In this document: one piece after another, positions 21,488 to 32,872 of the stretch | Layout of the letters: every line of letters starts with the position of its first letter | How positions within the stretch are numbered: the stretch's first letter is position 1 | Source: Cephalopachus bancanus | Taxonomy: Eukaryota; Chordata; Mammalia; Primates; Tarsiidae | Assembly (NCBI GenBank): GCA_027257055.1 | Contig: JAPVLO010000083.1 | Coordinates: 1-64,000, forward strand | Direction: 5' to 3' | Length of the DNA stretch: 64,000 bases | Notes under the pieces: generated by a model | What the model was told of the DNA's origin: nothing | The model's database searches: none | Seen by the model: only the letters and a program-made list of their open reading frames with translations | Position numbers and translations under genes: made by a program

Positions 21488-21567
21488 CATTTTTCCATTC
21501 TTAACAAAGAAAGAGCTGGTTGGAATCTCATTTCAAATGACAATTCTATATTGGAAGGAAAAATATC

Positions 21568-21652
21568 TTTTTTTTTTTTTTAAGTGAGAAAGCAGGATCT
21601 ATTGAGAGTTCAGAAACGCTCCCACAGTGGAAGAGGACCGAAGGGGGTCGCC
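21568..21652 (-). mobile_element. Short LTR-R-like retroposon, copy D, reverse strand
   Basis: Minus-strand copy of the same unit with poly(A) shown as T at 21568-21581. The poly(A) signal has decayed to AATAGA (21603-21598). The 5' end (GGCGACCCCC) at about 21652 agrees with copy A, giving a fixed 5' start for the family. Confidence 0.6.
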
Positions 21653-21654
21653 TT

Positions 21655-21765
21655 TTTTTAAATTAAAAACTGGAATTGGGGTACAAGTATAGTTTTGTTA
21701 CATGGGTATATTTCATTGTGGTGAAGTCTGGGCTTTTAATGTACTGATTGCCCAAATAGAGAAAA
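21655..21765 (-). mobile_element. Short L1 3' end, reverse strand
   Basis: T-rich start, then GGGGTACAAGTATAGTTTTGTTACATGGGTATA, which looks like the antisense end of an L1. It abuts retroposon copy D. Confidence 0.45.
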
Positions 21766-22430
21766 CATCTTTTTAAAAAACATTTATTTTCTCTAAGTGT
21801 CCTTTAAAACTCACTTCTAGAAAATCTTTTTCTTTTGAGTCCTTATTTTTTTCCTGCATTCCTTCAATGCTTATCCAGTTGCTTCTCACTGAATACTTAT
21901 TAGTTCACAGGTTTATTTTATCTCTCCAACTGGATTATAAAAGTGTCCTTGAGAAGTTTATTTCTCAGGATGGCCAGAATAGTGTTCTACAAATAGACAC
22001 TCAATACATGTTTCCTAATGAGTGCAAGACCTTTCTGAAAAGTAAATTTACTTAAGAGCAGGATTTAAAAATATATATGGCTAAGTACTGTTATTGTAAA
22101 GAGGTGAAACAAAAGAGGTAACTTTGCTTCTGGATGGTACTTGTGAAATGAAGTAAGACATTAGATTTATAAATAGATTTTACTTACCAGTAAGGATTAA
22201 ACATTTTCTTTACTAGAAAGTGACCTTTTAGATGATCTGAAAGTGACCTTTTAGAAAAAATTCTGTTTTCTATCGTCAGCAAATAATGAGTCAGACTTTT
22301 GCTAATGAGATTAGGTGATAAAAGAAGAATGCTAAATTAAGTTATAACTAAAAATCTTTGCTATAGGAATTTGACCATGGCTTATATGTGGACAGACACA
22401 TTTTACAACAAAAACTCAAGCACAGACTTT
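21766..22430. other. No gene recognised
   Basis: AT-rich. Apart from the L2-like piece, nothing identified. AAGTGACCTTTTAGA occurs twice at about 22217 and 22241. Confidence 0.5.
21880..22035 (+). mobile_element. L2-like 3' end
   Basis: TCCTTGAGAAGTTTATTTCTC ... CACTCAATACATGTTTCC fits the L2 terminal pattern. Confidence 0.4.
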
Positions 22431-22439
22431 TTGTTTTGT

Positions 22440-22724
22440 TTGTTTGTTTGAGTTGGAGTCTCTGTCTCCAGACTGGAGTGCACCTGTGGCACGCTCCTGG
22501 CCACCGCAGCCTCGACCCGCTGGGCTCCGGCGATCCTTCTGCCTCAGCCTTCCAAGTAGCTGGAACTACAGGCGCACGCTACCACGCCCGGCTGATTTTT
22601 GATTTATTGTAGAGATGAGGTCTCGCCAAGTTGCCCGGGCGGGTCTCGACCCCGCGGGCTCAGGCAATCCACTCTCCTCGGCCTCCCAAAGTGCTGGGAT
22701 TATAGGTTGAGCCACTGAGCCTGG
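22440..22724 (-). mobile_element. Alu dimer
   Basis: (GTTT)n head, right arm slightly rearranged. Confidence 0.9.
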
Positions 22725-22804
22725 CTGATTTTTTTTTTTTTTTTTTTTTTTAAGATAGGGTCTCAAGCCAGCTGATTTTTTTTTTTTTTTAAAGATAGGG
22801 TCTC
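22725..22804. repeat. Short tandem copies of Alu edge plus poly(T)
   Basis: CTGATT-T(n)-AAGATAGGGTCTC occurs twice before the SMARCE1 retrocopy. The retrocopy landed in the second unit. Confidence 0.8.
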
Positions 22805-23164
<360 letters not shown>

Positions 23165-23188
23165 AAAAAAAAAAAGAGAGGGTCTCAA

Positions 23189-23483
23189 GCCAGGCTCAGT
23201 GGCTTCAGCCTGTAATCCCAGCACTTTGGGAGGCCGAAGAGAGTGGATTGCCTGAGCCCGTGGGGTCGAGACCCGCCCGGGCAACTTGGCGAGACCTCAT
23301 CTCTATAATAAATCAAAAACTAGCCGGGCGTGGTAGCGTGCACCTGTAGTTCCAGCTACTTGGAAGGCTGAGGCGGAAGGATCGCTGGAGCCCAGCAGGT
23401 CGAGGCTGTGGTGGCCAGGAGCGGCCATTGCACTCCAGTCTGGGCGACAGAGTGAGACTCCAACTAAAAAAAAAAAAAAAAAA
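23189..23483 (+). mobile_element. Alu dimer
   Basis: Follows the SMARCE1 retrocopy. Confidence 0.92.
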
Positions 23484-23488
23484 AGAGA

Positions 23489-23632
23489 GACAGGGTCTCA
23501 CTCTGTCTTGTCCAGGTCTGAGTGCAGTGGCATAATCATAGCTCACTGTAACCTCCAACCCCTGGGCTCAGGTGATCTCACCTCAGCCTCTCAGAGTGTT
23601 GGGATTACAGGCATGAGCCACCATTCCTGACC
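23489..23632 (-). mobile_element. Alu monomer, old
   Basis: Single arm, GGTCTCACTCTGTC to CCATTCCTGACC, without the strepsirrhine linker. Confidence 0.8.
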
Positions 23633-23999
23633 TTATAGAAAATACATATGTGACTTTTTAGATTATAGGATATTCCACTTCAAAAATGCTATAGCTATGG
23701 TAGCTTTTAATTTTTCTTATCAGCTGAAACCACTGTTGTATGAAAATCCCTTCACATTAGGCTTATAAATCTAAATTCAAATATCAGACCTATGACTTTT
23801 TAACTAATAATTTATTTCATGCTATCAAAATGTTACCTTCATTTTAAATACATGTTTAATATTTTTTCTTTCACATTTTGAATTTTCTGTTAAGTCTTTC
23901 TGGGCCAATCTGATGCTTACATAATCTTAGATGTTATAATACTAAAGATATAGTCGACATTTTCCAAATAATTCTTAAAACTTTCCATCCTTTCACTTA

Positions 24000-24610
24000 T
24001 GAAATTAAGCAAGTCCTGTCATTTCTCCTACATACCTCTCAAACACCCACCTCTAATGCACTCGACACTGCCTTGATGCAGGCCTCTTAACCACCTCCAA
24101 TTCCCTTCTCTCTTTGATACGTTCTCATCATGGTCATAAAATGATCAGATTTGTTTTAGAAAAAATCACACCTTTGCGTAAAGCCCTGCTCCTCAGCACA
24201 GTTTCCACATGGTATCCATGGCCCTCAACAATCTGGCTCATACCCACCTCTTGCACTTCTCTCATGTCAGTGCTTCACGCTTGACTCAGCAGCAACTGTA
24301 ATGAACCATTTGCAGGGCCTCTGCACAGCTTTCCTTTCTCCAGGACAATCCTTTCATACTGATTTCTAGTGAGTTCTATCGTCCAGCTCAAACATTACTT
24401 CTTCTGTAGGGCTTTCCCTGAGCCCAGCTCCAAAGTTAATCACTCCCTCTTCTACTTGGAAGTAATACTGTACTATTTGTACTTATCACATTATATCAGA
24501 ATTATTTGTTTATCTGCTTGCTTGCCTTCCATGTATCTCCGCAAACTTTCTGAGACCAAGAAAGGTGCTTCATGTTTGTTGAACTGAACTGAATTTGATC
24601 TAATGATCTG
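24000..24610 (+). mobile_element. L2 element, 3' half
   Basis: GGGCCTCTGCACAGCTTTCC, CAGCTCAAACATTACTTCTTCTG, GGGCTTTCCCTGAGC and ACTTATCACATTATATC occur in L2 order, ending GTTTGTTGAACTGAACTGAA. Confidence 0.8.
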
Positions 24611-25182
24611 AGTAATTGGGAAACAGAGATGGGATGCTTCCAGAGTGATTCATAGTGGCCAGGATGATCATGTTTCTCCACAGCAAACATAAATCTTGTT
24701 TCTTTAATCACAGGGATTACCAGGTCTTCTTGGAATAGCACACAAAATACAAACTCTCTCTTAAATTAGGTTAAATGAAAACTAAACATCTAGGAGGCAA
24801 TTAGTCAATGTTTGATCTGCATAATTTGAGCCAGATTAGTATCACTTTTTTCATCAACTATAGATTGAGTGCTTCTGGCTTAGTGTAAAATATATACATC
24901 ATGTTTTATCTTAAATCTTTTAACAAAGTGGAATAGAGGAGGGTTTATTTACACAGTGCACTAAAAACTAGTATCTATTCAACTATATCATATATATAGT
25001 TGAATATATACCAGGAGGAAAGTAGGGTTCTGATACATTGGAAACTATTTATTTTGTCATATTATTCCCTTGTGGAACAGCAAAAAAATCATCCAGGGGT
25101 GCCTATTATCAATTCTCAATGCCACCTACAGAAGTAGGTGGCATAAGAAATACAGAAAAATTTTGTGGTTTCAATTTTTTTG
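24611..25182. other. No gene recognised
   Basis: Single-copy DNA. Contains the source block 25031-25135 and the hairpin 25120-25143. Confidence 0.6.
25120..25143. repeat. Perfect 10-bp hairpin
   Basis: TGCCACCTAC, loop AGAA, GTAGGTGGCA. It is the end point of the segment copied to 26.2 kb. Confidence 0.95.
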
Positions 25183-25474
25183 TTTTGCTTTTTTTGAGCC
25201 AGAGTCTCACTCTATCACCCAGGCCAGAGTGCAGTGGCATGCTCACAGCCACCGCAGCCTCGACCTGCTGGGCTCAGGTGATCTTTCTGCCTCAGCCTTC
25301 CAAGTAGCTGGAACTACAGGCACATGCCACTATGCCCTGATAATGTTTTGATTTATTGTAGAGACGAGGTCTCACCAAGTTGTCCAGGTTGTTCTCAAAC
25401 TCATGGACTCAGGCAGTTCTCTCGCCTCGGCCTCCCAAAGTGCTGGGATTATAGCTGTGATCCACTGCACCCGG
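25183..25474 (-). mobile_element. Alu dimer, older
   Basis: GAGCCAGAGTCTCACTC start. Confidence 0.9.
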
Positions 25475-25625
25475 TTGATTTCAAATCTTTATGGTGGATG
25501 GCACTGAGTCATGCAGCAATTCAGGTAGGCGCAATGTATAATTTTCAAGATTCAGATCTGCTCTATGACTAGAGCTACAACAGAGTAGCTTCTGGGATAA
25601 AAAGTATTAAGAAATCTGCACAATA

Positions 25626-25913
25626 CCCGGGCTCAGTGGCTCAGCCTGTAATCCCGTGCTTTTGGGAGGCTGAGGTGAGTGGATTGCCTGGGCCCGCGGG
25701 TTCAAGACCCACCTGGACAACTTGGCGAGACCTCATCTCTACAATAAATCAAAAACTAGCCAGACGTGGTAGCCTGCGCCTGTAGTCCCAGCTACTCAGA
25801 AGGCTGAGGCAGAAGGATCACCAGAGCCCAGCAGGTCGAGACTGCGGTGGCCGGGAGCGGCCACTGCACTCCAGTCTGGGCAACTGCGTGAGACTCCAAC
25901 TCAAAAAAAAAAA
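25626..25913 (+). mobile_element. Alu dimer, perfect TSD
   Basis: TSD AAGAAATCTGCACAAT at 25609-25624 and 25914-25929. Confidence 0.94.
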
Positions 25914-26128
25914 AAGAAATCTGCACAATGTTTATGGTATAGTCTCCACCCTTACTAGCATGTACAGATAACTTAAAGTTACAAGAATCTCCCTATTAGT
26001 CAATGGTTTAACACAAATAATTTGCAGCACTTAAAACTGAGCTCATGATTTAGCTTTTGTATTTGTTCTTTTCTGTATTTTGCCAAGATTTCACACTGAA
26101 AGTGTATTATTTTTGAAATAAAAATAAG

Positions 26129-26537
26129 GCCGGGCTCTGTGGCTCAGCCTGTAATCCTAGTACTTTGGGAGACCAAGGTGAGTAGATTACCTGGTTGATA
26201 CATTGGAAACTATTTATTTTGTCATATTATTCCTTTGTGGAACAGCAAAAAAATCACCCAAGAGGTGCCTATTATCAATTCTCAATGCCACCTACAGAAG
26301 TGCCACCTCGAGACCCGCCTGGGCAACTTGGTGAGACCTCATCTCTACAATAAGTCAAAAAATTAGCCGGGTGTGGTAGCACGCGCCTGTAGTTCCAGCT
26401 ACTTGGAAGGCTGAGGCGGAAGGATCGCTGGAGCCAAGCGGGTTGAGGCTGCGGTGGCCGGGAGCGGCCACTGCACTCCAGTCTGGGCGACAGAGTGAGA
26501 CTCCCAACTCAAAAGAAAAAAAGAAAAAAGAAAAAAA
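26129..26537 (+). mobile_element. Alu split by a templated insertion
   Basis: 26129-26195 and 26302-26537 form one dimer around the copied 105 bp. Confidence 0.92.
26196..26301. repeat. Templated insertion: copy of 25031-25135 placed inside an Alu
   Basis: About 105 bp of single-copy DNA from 1.17 kb upstream, with a few substitutions and a 1-bp indel, interrupts a plus-strand Alu (26129-26195 and 26302-26537). About 12 bp of Alu is missing at the join. The copied segment ends at the apex of a 10-bp hairpin in the source (25120-25143). Confidence 0.9.
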
Positions 26538-26688
26538 TTTCTCATGTGGTTCAGCAATTTTATGATTACCAGGACAAAATACTCTTTTGCCATTTCTACC
26601 TTTTATAAAACTGCATTTAATTATGCCAATTTAAGAACCACTTTCTGGTGATTTAGTTTGCAGTTAATTTAAAAAAAAAAAGCTCCAG

Positions 26689-26974
26689 CCGGGCTCGCTG
26701 GCTCAGCCTGTAAGCCCATGCCTTTGGGAGGCTGAGGTGAGTGGATTGCCTGAGCCCGCGGGTTCGAGACCCGGCTGGGCAACTTGGCGAGACCTCATCT
26801 CTACAATAAATCAAAATGAGCCGGGCATGGTAGCGCGCGCCTGTATTTCCAGCTACTTGGAAGGCTGAAGCGGAAGGATCGCTGGAGCCCGGCAGGTTGA
26901 GGCTGCGGTGGCCGGGAGCGGCCACTGCACTCCAGTCTGGGCGACTGAGTGAGACTCCAACTCAAAAAAAAAAA
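26689..26974 (+). mobile_element. Alu dimer with TSD
   Basis: AAAAAAGCTCCA on both sides. Confidence 0.93.
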
Positions 26975-27109
26975 AGCTCCAAAAGCTCACAGGAACACAT
27001 ACATATTAAGGAGACTTTGGGCCATAGGCCCAGGAATTTTGTAACTCACTCAGTAACCATCAACTTCCCAAGGGAAATATTTGAAATTCCACTATTAAGA
27101 ACATATAGG

Positions 27110-27390
27110 CCGGGCTGGGTGGCTCAGCCTGTAATCCCAGCACTTTGGGAGGCTGAGGGGAGTCGACTGCCTGAGCCTGTGGGTTTGAGACTGACAGGTA
27201 ACTTGGAGAGATCTCCTCTCTACAATAAATAAATAAATTGGCCGGGTGTGGAAGCATGCACCTGGAGTTCCAGCTACTTGGAAGGCTGAGGTAGAAGGAT
27301 CTCTGGAGCCCAGCAGGTTGACTCTGGGGTGGTCATGAGTGGGCCACTGCACTCCAGCCTGGGCAATGGAGTGAGACTCCAACTCAAAAA
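27110..27390 (+). mobile_element. Alu dimer
   Basis: GCCGGGCTGGGTGG start. Confidence 0.9.
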
Positions 27391-27417
27391 AATCAGACAA
27401 AAAAAGAACAAATAAAG

Positions 27418-27636
27418 TCGGGCACGGTGCTCAAGCCTGTAATCCCAGCATTTTGGGAAGCCGAGGTAAGAGTATTGCATGAGTCCACGGGTTTGAGACC
27501 AGCCTGGGCAACTTGGCAAAACCTCGTTTCTAGAATTAACAAAAAAAAAAATTAGTCAGGTGTGGTATTCCTGCTACTTGGAAGGCTGAGGCAGAAGGAT
27601 CATCTGAGTCCAGCAGATGGACAATAAAAAAAAAAA
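27418..27636 (+). mobile_element. Alu, right arm truncated
   Basis: Left arm plus about 70 bp of right arm, then an A run. Confidence 0.85.
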
Positions 27637-27637
27637 A

Positions 27638-27846
27638 GCCGGGCTCGGTGGCTCAGCCTGTAATCCCACGCCTTAGGGAGGCTGAGGTGAGTGGATTGCC
27701 TGAGCCCGCGGGTTCAAGACCCGCCTGGGCAGCGAGACCTCATCTCTACAATAAATCAAAAAATCAGCCGGGCATGGTAGCGCATGCTTGTAATTACGGC
27801 TACTCGGAAGGCTGAGGCGGAAGGATCGCCGGAGCCCAGTGGGTCT
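27638..27846 (+). mobile_element. Alu lacking its 3' end
   Basis: Breaks off at GCCCAGTGGGTC without the last 70 bp or an A tail, so a later deletion is likely. Confidence 0.88.
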
Positions 27847-28104
27847 GTAAAGAAATTTGGGTAGGGCAAAGATGGGGAGGTAAACATCGTTTTTGGAAAA
27901 GGATTAAGGGATATCAGCTTTCTATAAAATATTTCTATACAATCCTTATGTTTTCTATAAGATTCTATAAAATTACAATACTGAAACTTTTAAGAAAATC
28001 TTTGAAATATAAAAACATTGAGATTTTTATGAACATGAACTTTTTGGAAAACAAAAGCTACAAGACTGTTTTTCAAATATTGTTGAAAGATGCCACTTTA
28101 GGCC

Positions 28105-28406
28105 AGGCGTGGTGGCTCAAGCCAGTAATCCTAGCACTTTGAAAGGCTGAGGCAAGAGGATTGCCTAAACTCAGGAGTTTGAGACCAGCCTAGGCAACTT
28201 GGTGAGAACTCATCTCTACAATAAATTGAAAATTAAACCAGGCATGGTAGCACGCGCCTGTAGTTCCAGCTACTTGGAAGACTGAGGCAGAAGGATCGCC
28301 TGAGCCCAGCGGGTCGAGGCTGCAGTAGCGTTGAGAGTGCCACTGCACTCTAGCCTGGGAAACAGAGTGAGAATTCACTCAAAAAAAAAAAAAAAAGAAA
28401 AAAAGA
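28105..28406 (+). mobile_element. Alu dimer with TSD
   Basis: AGATGCCACTTTA against AGATGCTACTTTA. Confidence 0.93.
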
Positions 28407-28492
28407 AAGATGCTACTTTAAAGATACACTAAATAATCAGTTATCTCCTGCTCGAAAATATCAGATTATTCTATCTTTTTACAAAGAAATAA

Positions 28493-28803
28493 GCCGGGCT
28501 CAGTGGCTCAGCCTGTAATTCTGCGCTTTGGGAGGCTGAGTGAGTGGATTGCATGAGCCCGCGGGTTCGAGACCCGCCTGGGCAACTTGGCGAGACCTCA
28601 TCTCCACAATAAATTAAAAAAAAGAATTTGCCAGGCATGGTAGCACGCGCCTGTAGTTCCAGCTCCTTGGAAGGCTGAGGCAGAAGGATCGCCTGAGCCC
28701 AGCAGGTCGAGGCTGCGGTGGCCGGGAGCAGCCACTGCACTCCATTCTGGGTGACAGAGTGAGACTCCAACTCAAAAAGAAAAAAAAAAAAAAAAAAAAA
28801 AAG
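28493..28803 (+). mobile_element. Alu dimer
   Basis: A tail of about 24 nt. Confidence 0.92.
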
Positions 28804-28808
28804 AAACA

Positions 28809-29098
28809 GGCTGGGCACAATGGCTCATGCTTGCAATCCCAGCACTTTGGGAGACCAAGGAGGAAGGATTGTTTGAGCTCAGCAGCTCAAGGCTAGCCTG
28901 GACAACATAATGAGACCTGTCTCTACAAAAACATAAAAAAATTAGCTGGGTGTGGTTGTGCATGCCTGTAGTCCCAGCTACTTGGAAAGCTGAGGCAGGA
29001 GGATATCTTGAGTCCAGGAATTTGAGAATTCACTAGGCTATGATCCCACCCCTGCACTCAACTGTGGGCGACACTGCAAGATCCTGTCTCTAAAACAA
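28809..29098 (+). mobile_element. Alu dimer, old
   Basis: J-like, with ACATAAAAAAATTAG linker and CCTGTCTC end. Predates the strepsirrhine type. Confidence 0.88.
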
Positions 29099-29129
29099 AA
29101 CAAAACTACAGTAACTCAACAATGTAAAT

Positions 29130-29300
29130 GCTGAGTGAAAAGTATGCATACTGGACTTGGATTAGTTTTGCTACTCAGTAGTTTAGGATGTCCTTTAACC
29201 TCTCCAAACTTGTTTTCTCATGTGTGGTGGACAAACATGACAAGGTAAGAGGACTTATGGAAATCAAGTCGATTTAAGTGACTTGAAAACTATGGACTAC
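29130..29300 (+). mobile_element. Weak MIR-like relic
   Basis: ACTGGACTTGGATTAG, TTTAACCTCTCCAAACTTG and TTCTCATGTGTG in MIR order, strongly diverged. Confidence 0.35.
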
Positions 29301-29407
29301 ATACATTTAGGGCACTAATAATAAACAGTCATAGATTTTCATCAATCTGGCTCATAAATTTATGCCAAGTATTCCAAAACAAATAGTTCTCTATTCCTTC
29401 TCTTATT

Positions 29408-29662
29408 TTTATGTATTGAGTCAGAGTCTCACTCTGTTGCCCAGGCTGGAGTGCAGTGGCACAGGTCATCCTTCTGCCTCAGCATTCCAAGTAGCTGGAA
29501 CTATGGGCATGCACCACCATGCCTGGCTAATTTATTGATTTACTGTAGAGATAAGGTCTCGCCAAGTTGCCCAGTCTGGTCTCAAACCCCTGGGTTCAGG
29601 CAGTCCTTTCACCTTGGCCTTCCAATATGCTGGGATTATGGGTGTGAGCCACTGTGCCTGGC
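29408..29662 (-). mobile_element. Alu, right arm shortened
   Basis: About 35 bp lost around 29465. Confidence 0.88.
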
Positions 29663-29923
29663 TTTTTTTTATTTTTATTTTTTACCTCAAAATCATTTGG
29701 GGGCAAAAAGCTAGTATCTGGCTGAACATTTAAAAAAGAAAACTACACTAAAAAATTTCAAAGTAGTGATGAACAACTCAGAAGCTACATTAACTACATA
29801 CTTTATTTTGAAAAAGATGCTATATATCAGCTTAGTCCTTAAACTATGATAAAGTGCAATAGTTAAAAAAATAGAGGTTCTGTGATTTACAATAAATCTT
29901 ATTTTTTTCCCGCCCCAATAAAT
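29663..29923. other. No gene recognised
   Basis: AT-rich unique DNA. Confidence 0.6.
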
Positions 29924-30195
29924 CTTTTTTTTTTTTTTGAGTCGGAGTCTCACTCTGTCACCCAGACTGGAGTGCAGTGGCCGCTCCCGGCTACCGCAGC
30001 CTCTACCTACTGGGCTCCGGCGATCCTTCCGCCTCAGCCTTCCAAGTAGCTACAGGTGCGCACTACCATGCCCAGCTAGTTTTTGATTTATAATAGAGAC
30101 GAGGTCTCTCCAGGTTGCCTGGGCAGGTCTCGAACCTGCGGGCTCAGGCAAACCACTCACCTCAGCCTCCCAAGGCGCAGGTCACCGAGCCCAGC
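29924..30195 (-). mobile_element. Alu with small deletions
   Basis: Lacks part of the right arm near 30052 and the end of the left arm. Confidence 0.88.
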
Positions 30196-30274
30196 GAACA
30201 TTTAATCTTATCTACTTAACTACAGTTCTTAAGAAGGAAGGGTTTAAACAAATTATTACATTTACATAGCATTT

Positions 30275-30440
30275 TTGTTTTCAAAAGGCACTTCCATATT
30301 TGATGGTCAGCAAACAGATATGGTAGACATATATCATTCCCATATTATGGGGTAAGAAACTGAAGCTCAGAGATTAATTTTCCCAATTGTATGATGAGAG
30401 AAAATTAAAGTGGAGGGATGATTCCCAATTCTACATGGAA
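30275..30440 (-). mobile_element. MIR relic, reverse strand
   Basis: CATTCCCATATTATGGGGTAAGAAACTGAAGCTCAGAGA is an inverted MIR core. Confidence 0.65.
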
Positions 30441-30683
30441 AGAAAGCAATTATTTGGATGCTCCAGAGCAAAGGAAGTCTCAGGCTTCTTTATTGGCTGA
30501 AAAGAGGCAGAGAACATGTATAAACTCATGCTTCCCTAAAAAGTAATTATTCATTGGAGCCTGCCTACACATCTCAAGTAGCTTTAATACAATTCAAAGA
30601 AAAAATTAATATTCATGTTGTTTTGCATCTCCAACTACTTTTAAATTTGCAAGCAAAAAAGGACTTATAAAAGAGCAGAACTA

Positions 30684-30956
30684 GGCCGGGCTTGGTGGCT
30701 CAGCCTGTAATCCCAGCGCTTTGGGAGGCCCAAGTGAGTGGATTGCCTGAGCCCGCGGGTTGGAGACCTGCCTGGGCAACTTGACGAGACCTCATCTCTA
30801 CAATAAATAAAAAATTAGCCGGGTGTGGTAGTGCATGCCTGTAGTTCCAGCTACTTGGAAGGCTGAGGTGGAAGGATCGCTGGAGCCTAGCAGGTCGAGG
30901 TGATCTGTCCAGTCTGAGTGACAGAGTGCGACTCCAACTCAAAAAAAAAAAAAAAA
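30684..30956 (+). mobile_element. Alu, right arm shortened
   Basis: About 35 bp missing near 30900. AAAGAGCA on both sides. Confidence 0.9.
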
Positions 30957-30960
30957 GAGC

Positions 30961-31037
30961 ACGGGCATCTCCTTCAGGTCCCCTCCCACTGTGGGAACTT
31001 TTCTGCCCTCTCAATAAATCCTTTCTCAAAAAAAAAA
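30961..31037 (+). mobile_element. Short LTR-R-like retroposon, copy C, with A tail
   Basis: Contains CTCCCACTGTGGGAA at 30983-30997, AATAAA at 31013-31018, and a 10-nt A tail at 31028-31037. It sits between two Alus whose TSDs reuse its flanks (AAAGAGCA, GAGAGAGCA), so it is older than the downstream Alu. Confidence 0.65.
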
Positions 31038-31047
31038 GAGAGAGCAA

Positions 31048-31345
31048 GCCGGGCTCGGTGGCTCAGCCTGTAATCCCGCGCCTTTGGGAGGCTGAGGTGA
31101 GTGGATTGCCTGAGCCCGCGGGTTCGAGACCCACCTGGGCAGCGAGACCTCATCTCTACAATAAATCAAAAAAAAAATCAGCCGGGCGTGGTAGCGCATG
31201 CCTGTAATTCCGGCTACTCGGAAGGCGGAGGCGGAAGGATCGCCGGAGCCCGGCAGGCGAGGCTGCGGTGGCCGGAAGCGGCCACTGCACTCCAGTCTGG
31301 GCGACAGAGTGAGACTCCAACTCAAAAAAAAAAAAAAAAAAAAAA
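31048..31345 (+). mobile_element. Alu dimer, young, TSD
   Basis: GAGAGAGCA on both sides. Close to consensus. Confidence 0.94.
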
Positions 31346-31471
31346 GAGAGAGCAGTACAAGTTTGTTCCCTTCAGAGTGGCAAACCTAATGAAGTGTTAC
31401 CATCCCCTCAGTGATTCACCATTGCTGAGATTATTTTTTTAACAAGAAAATGTTTTTAAAAAAATTTTTGA

Positions 31472-31765
31472 GCCGGGCTCAGTGGCTCAGCCTGTAATCC
31501 CGCGCCTTTGGGAGGCTGAGGTGAGTGGATTGCCTGAGTCCGCGGTTTCGAGACCCGCCTGGGCAGCGAGACCTCATCTCTACAATAAATCAAAAATCAG
31601 CCGGGCATGGTAGCGCATGCCTGTAATTCCAGGTACTTGGAAGGCTGAGGCGGAAGAATTGTCAGAGCCCAGCAGGTCGAGGCTGTGGTGGCCGGGAGTG
31701 GCCACTGCACTCCAGTCTGGGCAACAGAGTGAGACTCCAACTCAAAAAAAAAAAAAAAAAAAAAA
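31472..31765 (+). mobile_element. Alu dimer, young
   Basis: Close to consensus. Inserted in AAAAAATTTT. Confidence 0.93.
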
Positions 31766-31769
31766 TTTT

Positions 31770-32070
31770 GGCCAGGTGTGGTAGCTCACACCTATAACGC
31801 CAGCACTTGAGAGGTTGAATTGAGAAGACTACCTGAGCCTATGGGTTTGAGACCAGCTTGGGCAACTTGGTGAGACCTCATCTCTACAATACATCAAAAA
31901 AGTAGCTGGGTATGGTGGTGTGTGCCTGCAGCTCCAGCTACTTGGAAGGTTGAGAGGGAAGGTTCACCTGAGCCCAACAGGTTGAGGCTGTGGTGGCCGG
32001 GAGTGTGCCGTTGCCCTCCAGCCTGGGCGACAGAGTGAGACTCCAACACAAAAATAACAATAACAAATAA
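31770..32070 (+). mobile_element. Alu dimer, older
   Basis: GGCCAGGTGTGGTAGCTCACACC start, (AACA)n-like tail. Confidence 0.9.
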
Positions 32071-32395
32071 AGAATTTTCTCCTAAAACTCATTTGTCAGA
32101 TTCCATAAATTAACTGCTTCAAATGTTCTATAGGAGAGAAACTCAAACCTACTAAAGAGGCACATTAAATACACAATGCTGGCCACACTACTTTAGATAA
32201 TGATAGAAAATGACAGCTGATAGCCAGTTTGGGACAAATGCCAACTGTTCCCATTTGTCTGAAAATGCTAAAATTAATTATTACAACACTCAGTTTTCAA
32301 AGAAAATTGGTATCACTAAATGAGAAAGTACATTGACTACAATTCTAAAAAACAGACTAAAAGTAAGGGTGCCTCTTTGATTTGCAATATCGGTT
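32071..32395. other. No gene recognised
   Basis: AT-rich unique DNA between the Alus and the CFL2 3' end. Confidence 0.6.
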
Positions 32396-32403
32396 TTTAT
32401 TTT

Positions 32404-32690
32404 TATTTCTGAGTTGGAGTCTCACTCTGTCGCCCAGACTGGAGTGCAGTGGCCGCTCCCGGCCACCGCAGCCTCGACCTGTTGGGCTCCGGTGATCCTT
32501 CCGCCTCAGCCTTCCAAGTAGCCGGAATTACAGGCGCACTACCATGCCAGGCTGATTTTTGATTCACTGTAGGGATGAGGTCTCGCCTAGTTGCCCAGGC
32601 GGGTCTCGAACCCGCGGGCTCAGGCAATCCACTCACCTCAGCCTCCCAAAGAGTGGGATTACAGGTTGAGCCACCGAGCCCGGCTGCAAT
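32404..32690 (-). mobile_element. Alu dimer bordering the CFL2 3' UTR
   Basis: TSD-like flanks GCAATATCGGTTTTTA and GCAATGTCGGTTTTTA. Last Alu before the CFL2 gap. Confidence 0.93.
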
Positions 32691-32866
32691 GTCGGTTTTT
32701 AAACTTTCAATGTTCTGAAGTAGAAGTAAACACATCTCAACAGCTTCAAATATTTTCATATATTTTATTTTTTAAACTCATAACTTTGCAAGCTAGCAGT
32801 AAAATATTGCCCTCAATATTTTACTAATTAGCACCGTATACTTTTTAAAGCTAACCGGAACATTGT

Positions 32867-32872
32867 TTTATT
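32867..32872 (-). promoter_or_regulatory. CFL2: Candidate distal poly(A) signal of CFL2
   Basis: AATAAA on the minus strand about 2.24 kb after the stop. A second hexamer at 32768-32763 is an alternative distal signal. Both lie just before the Alu that marks the end of the repeat-free zone. Confidence 0.5.
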
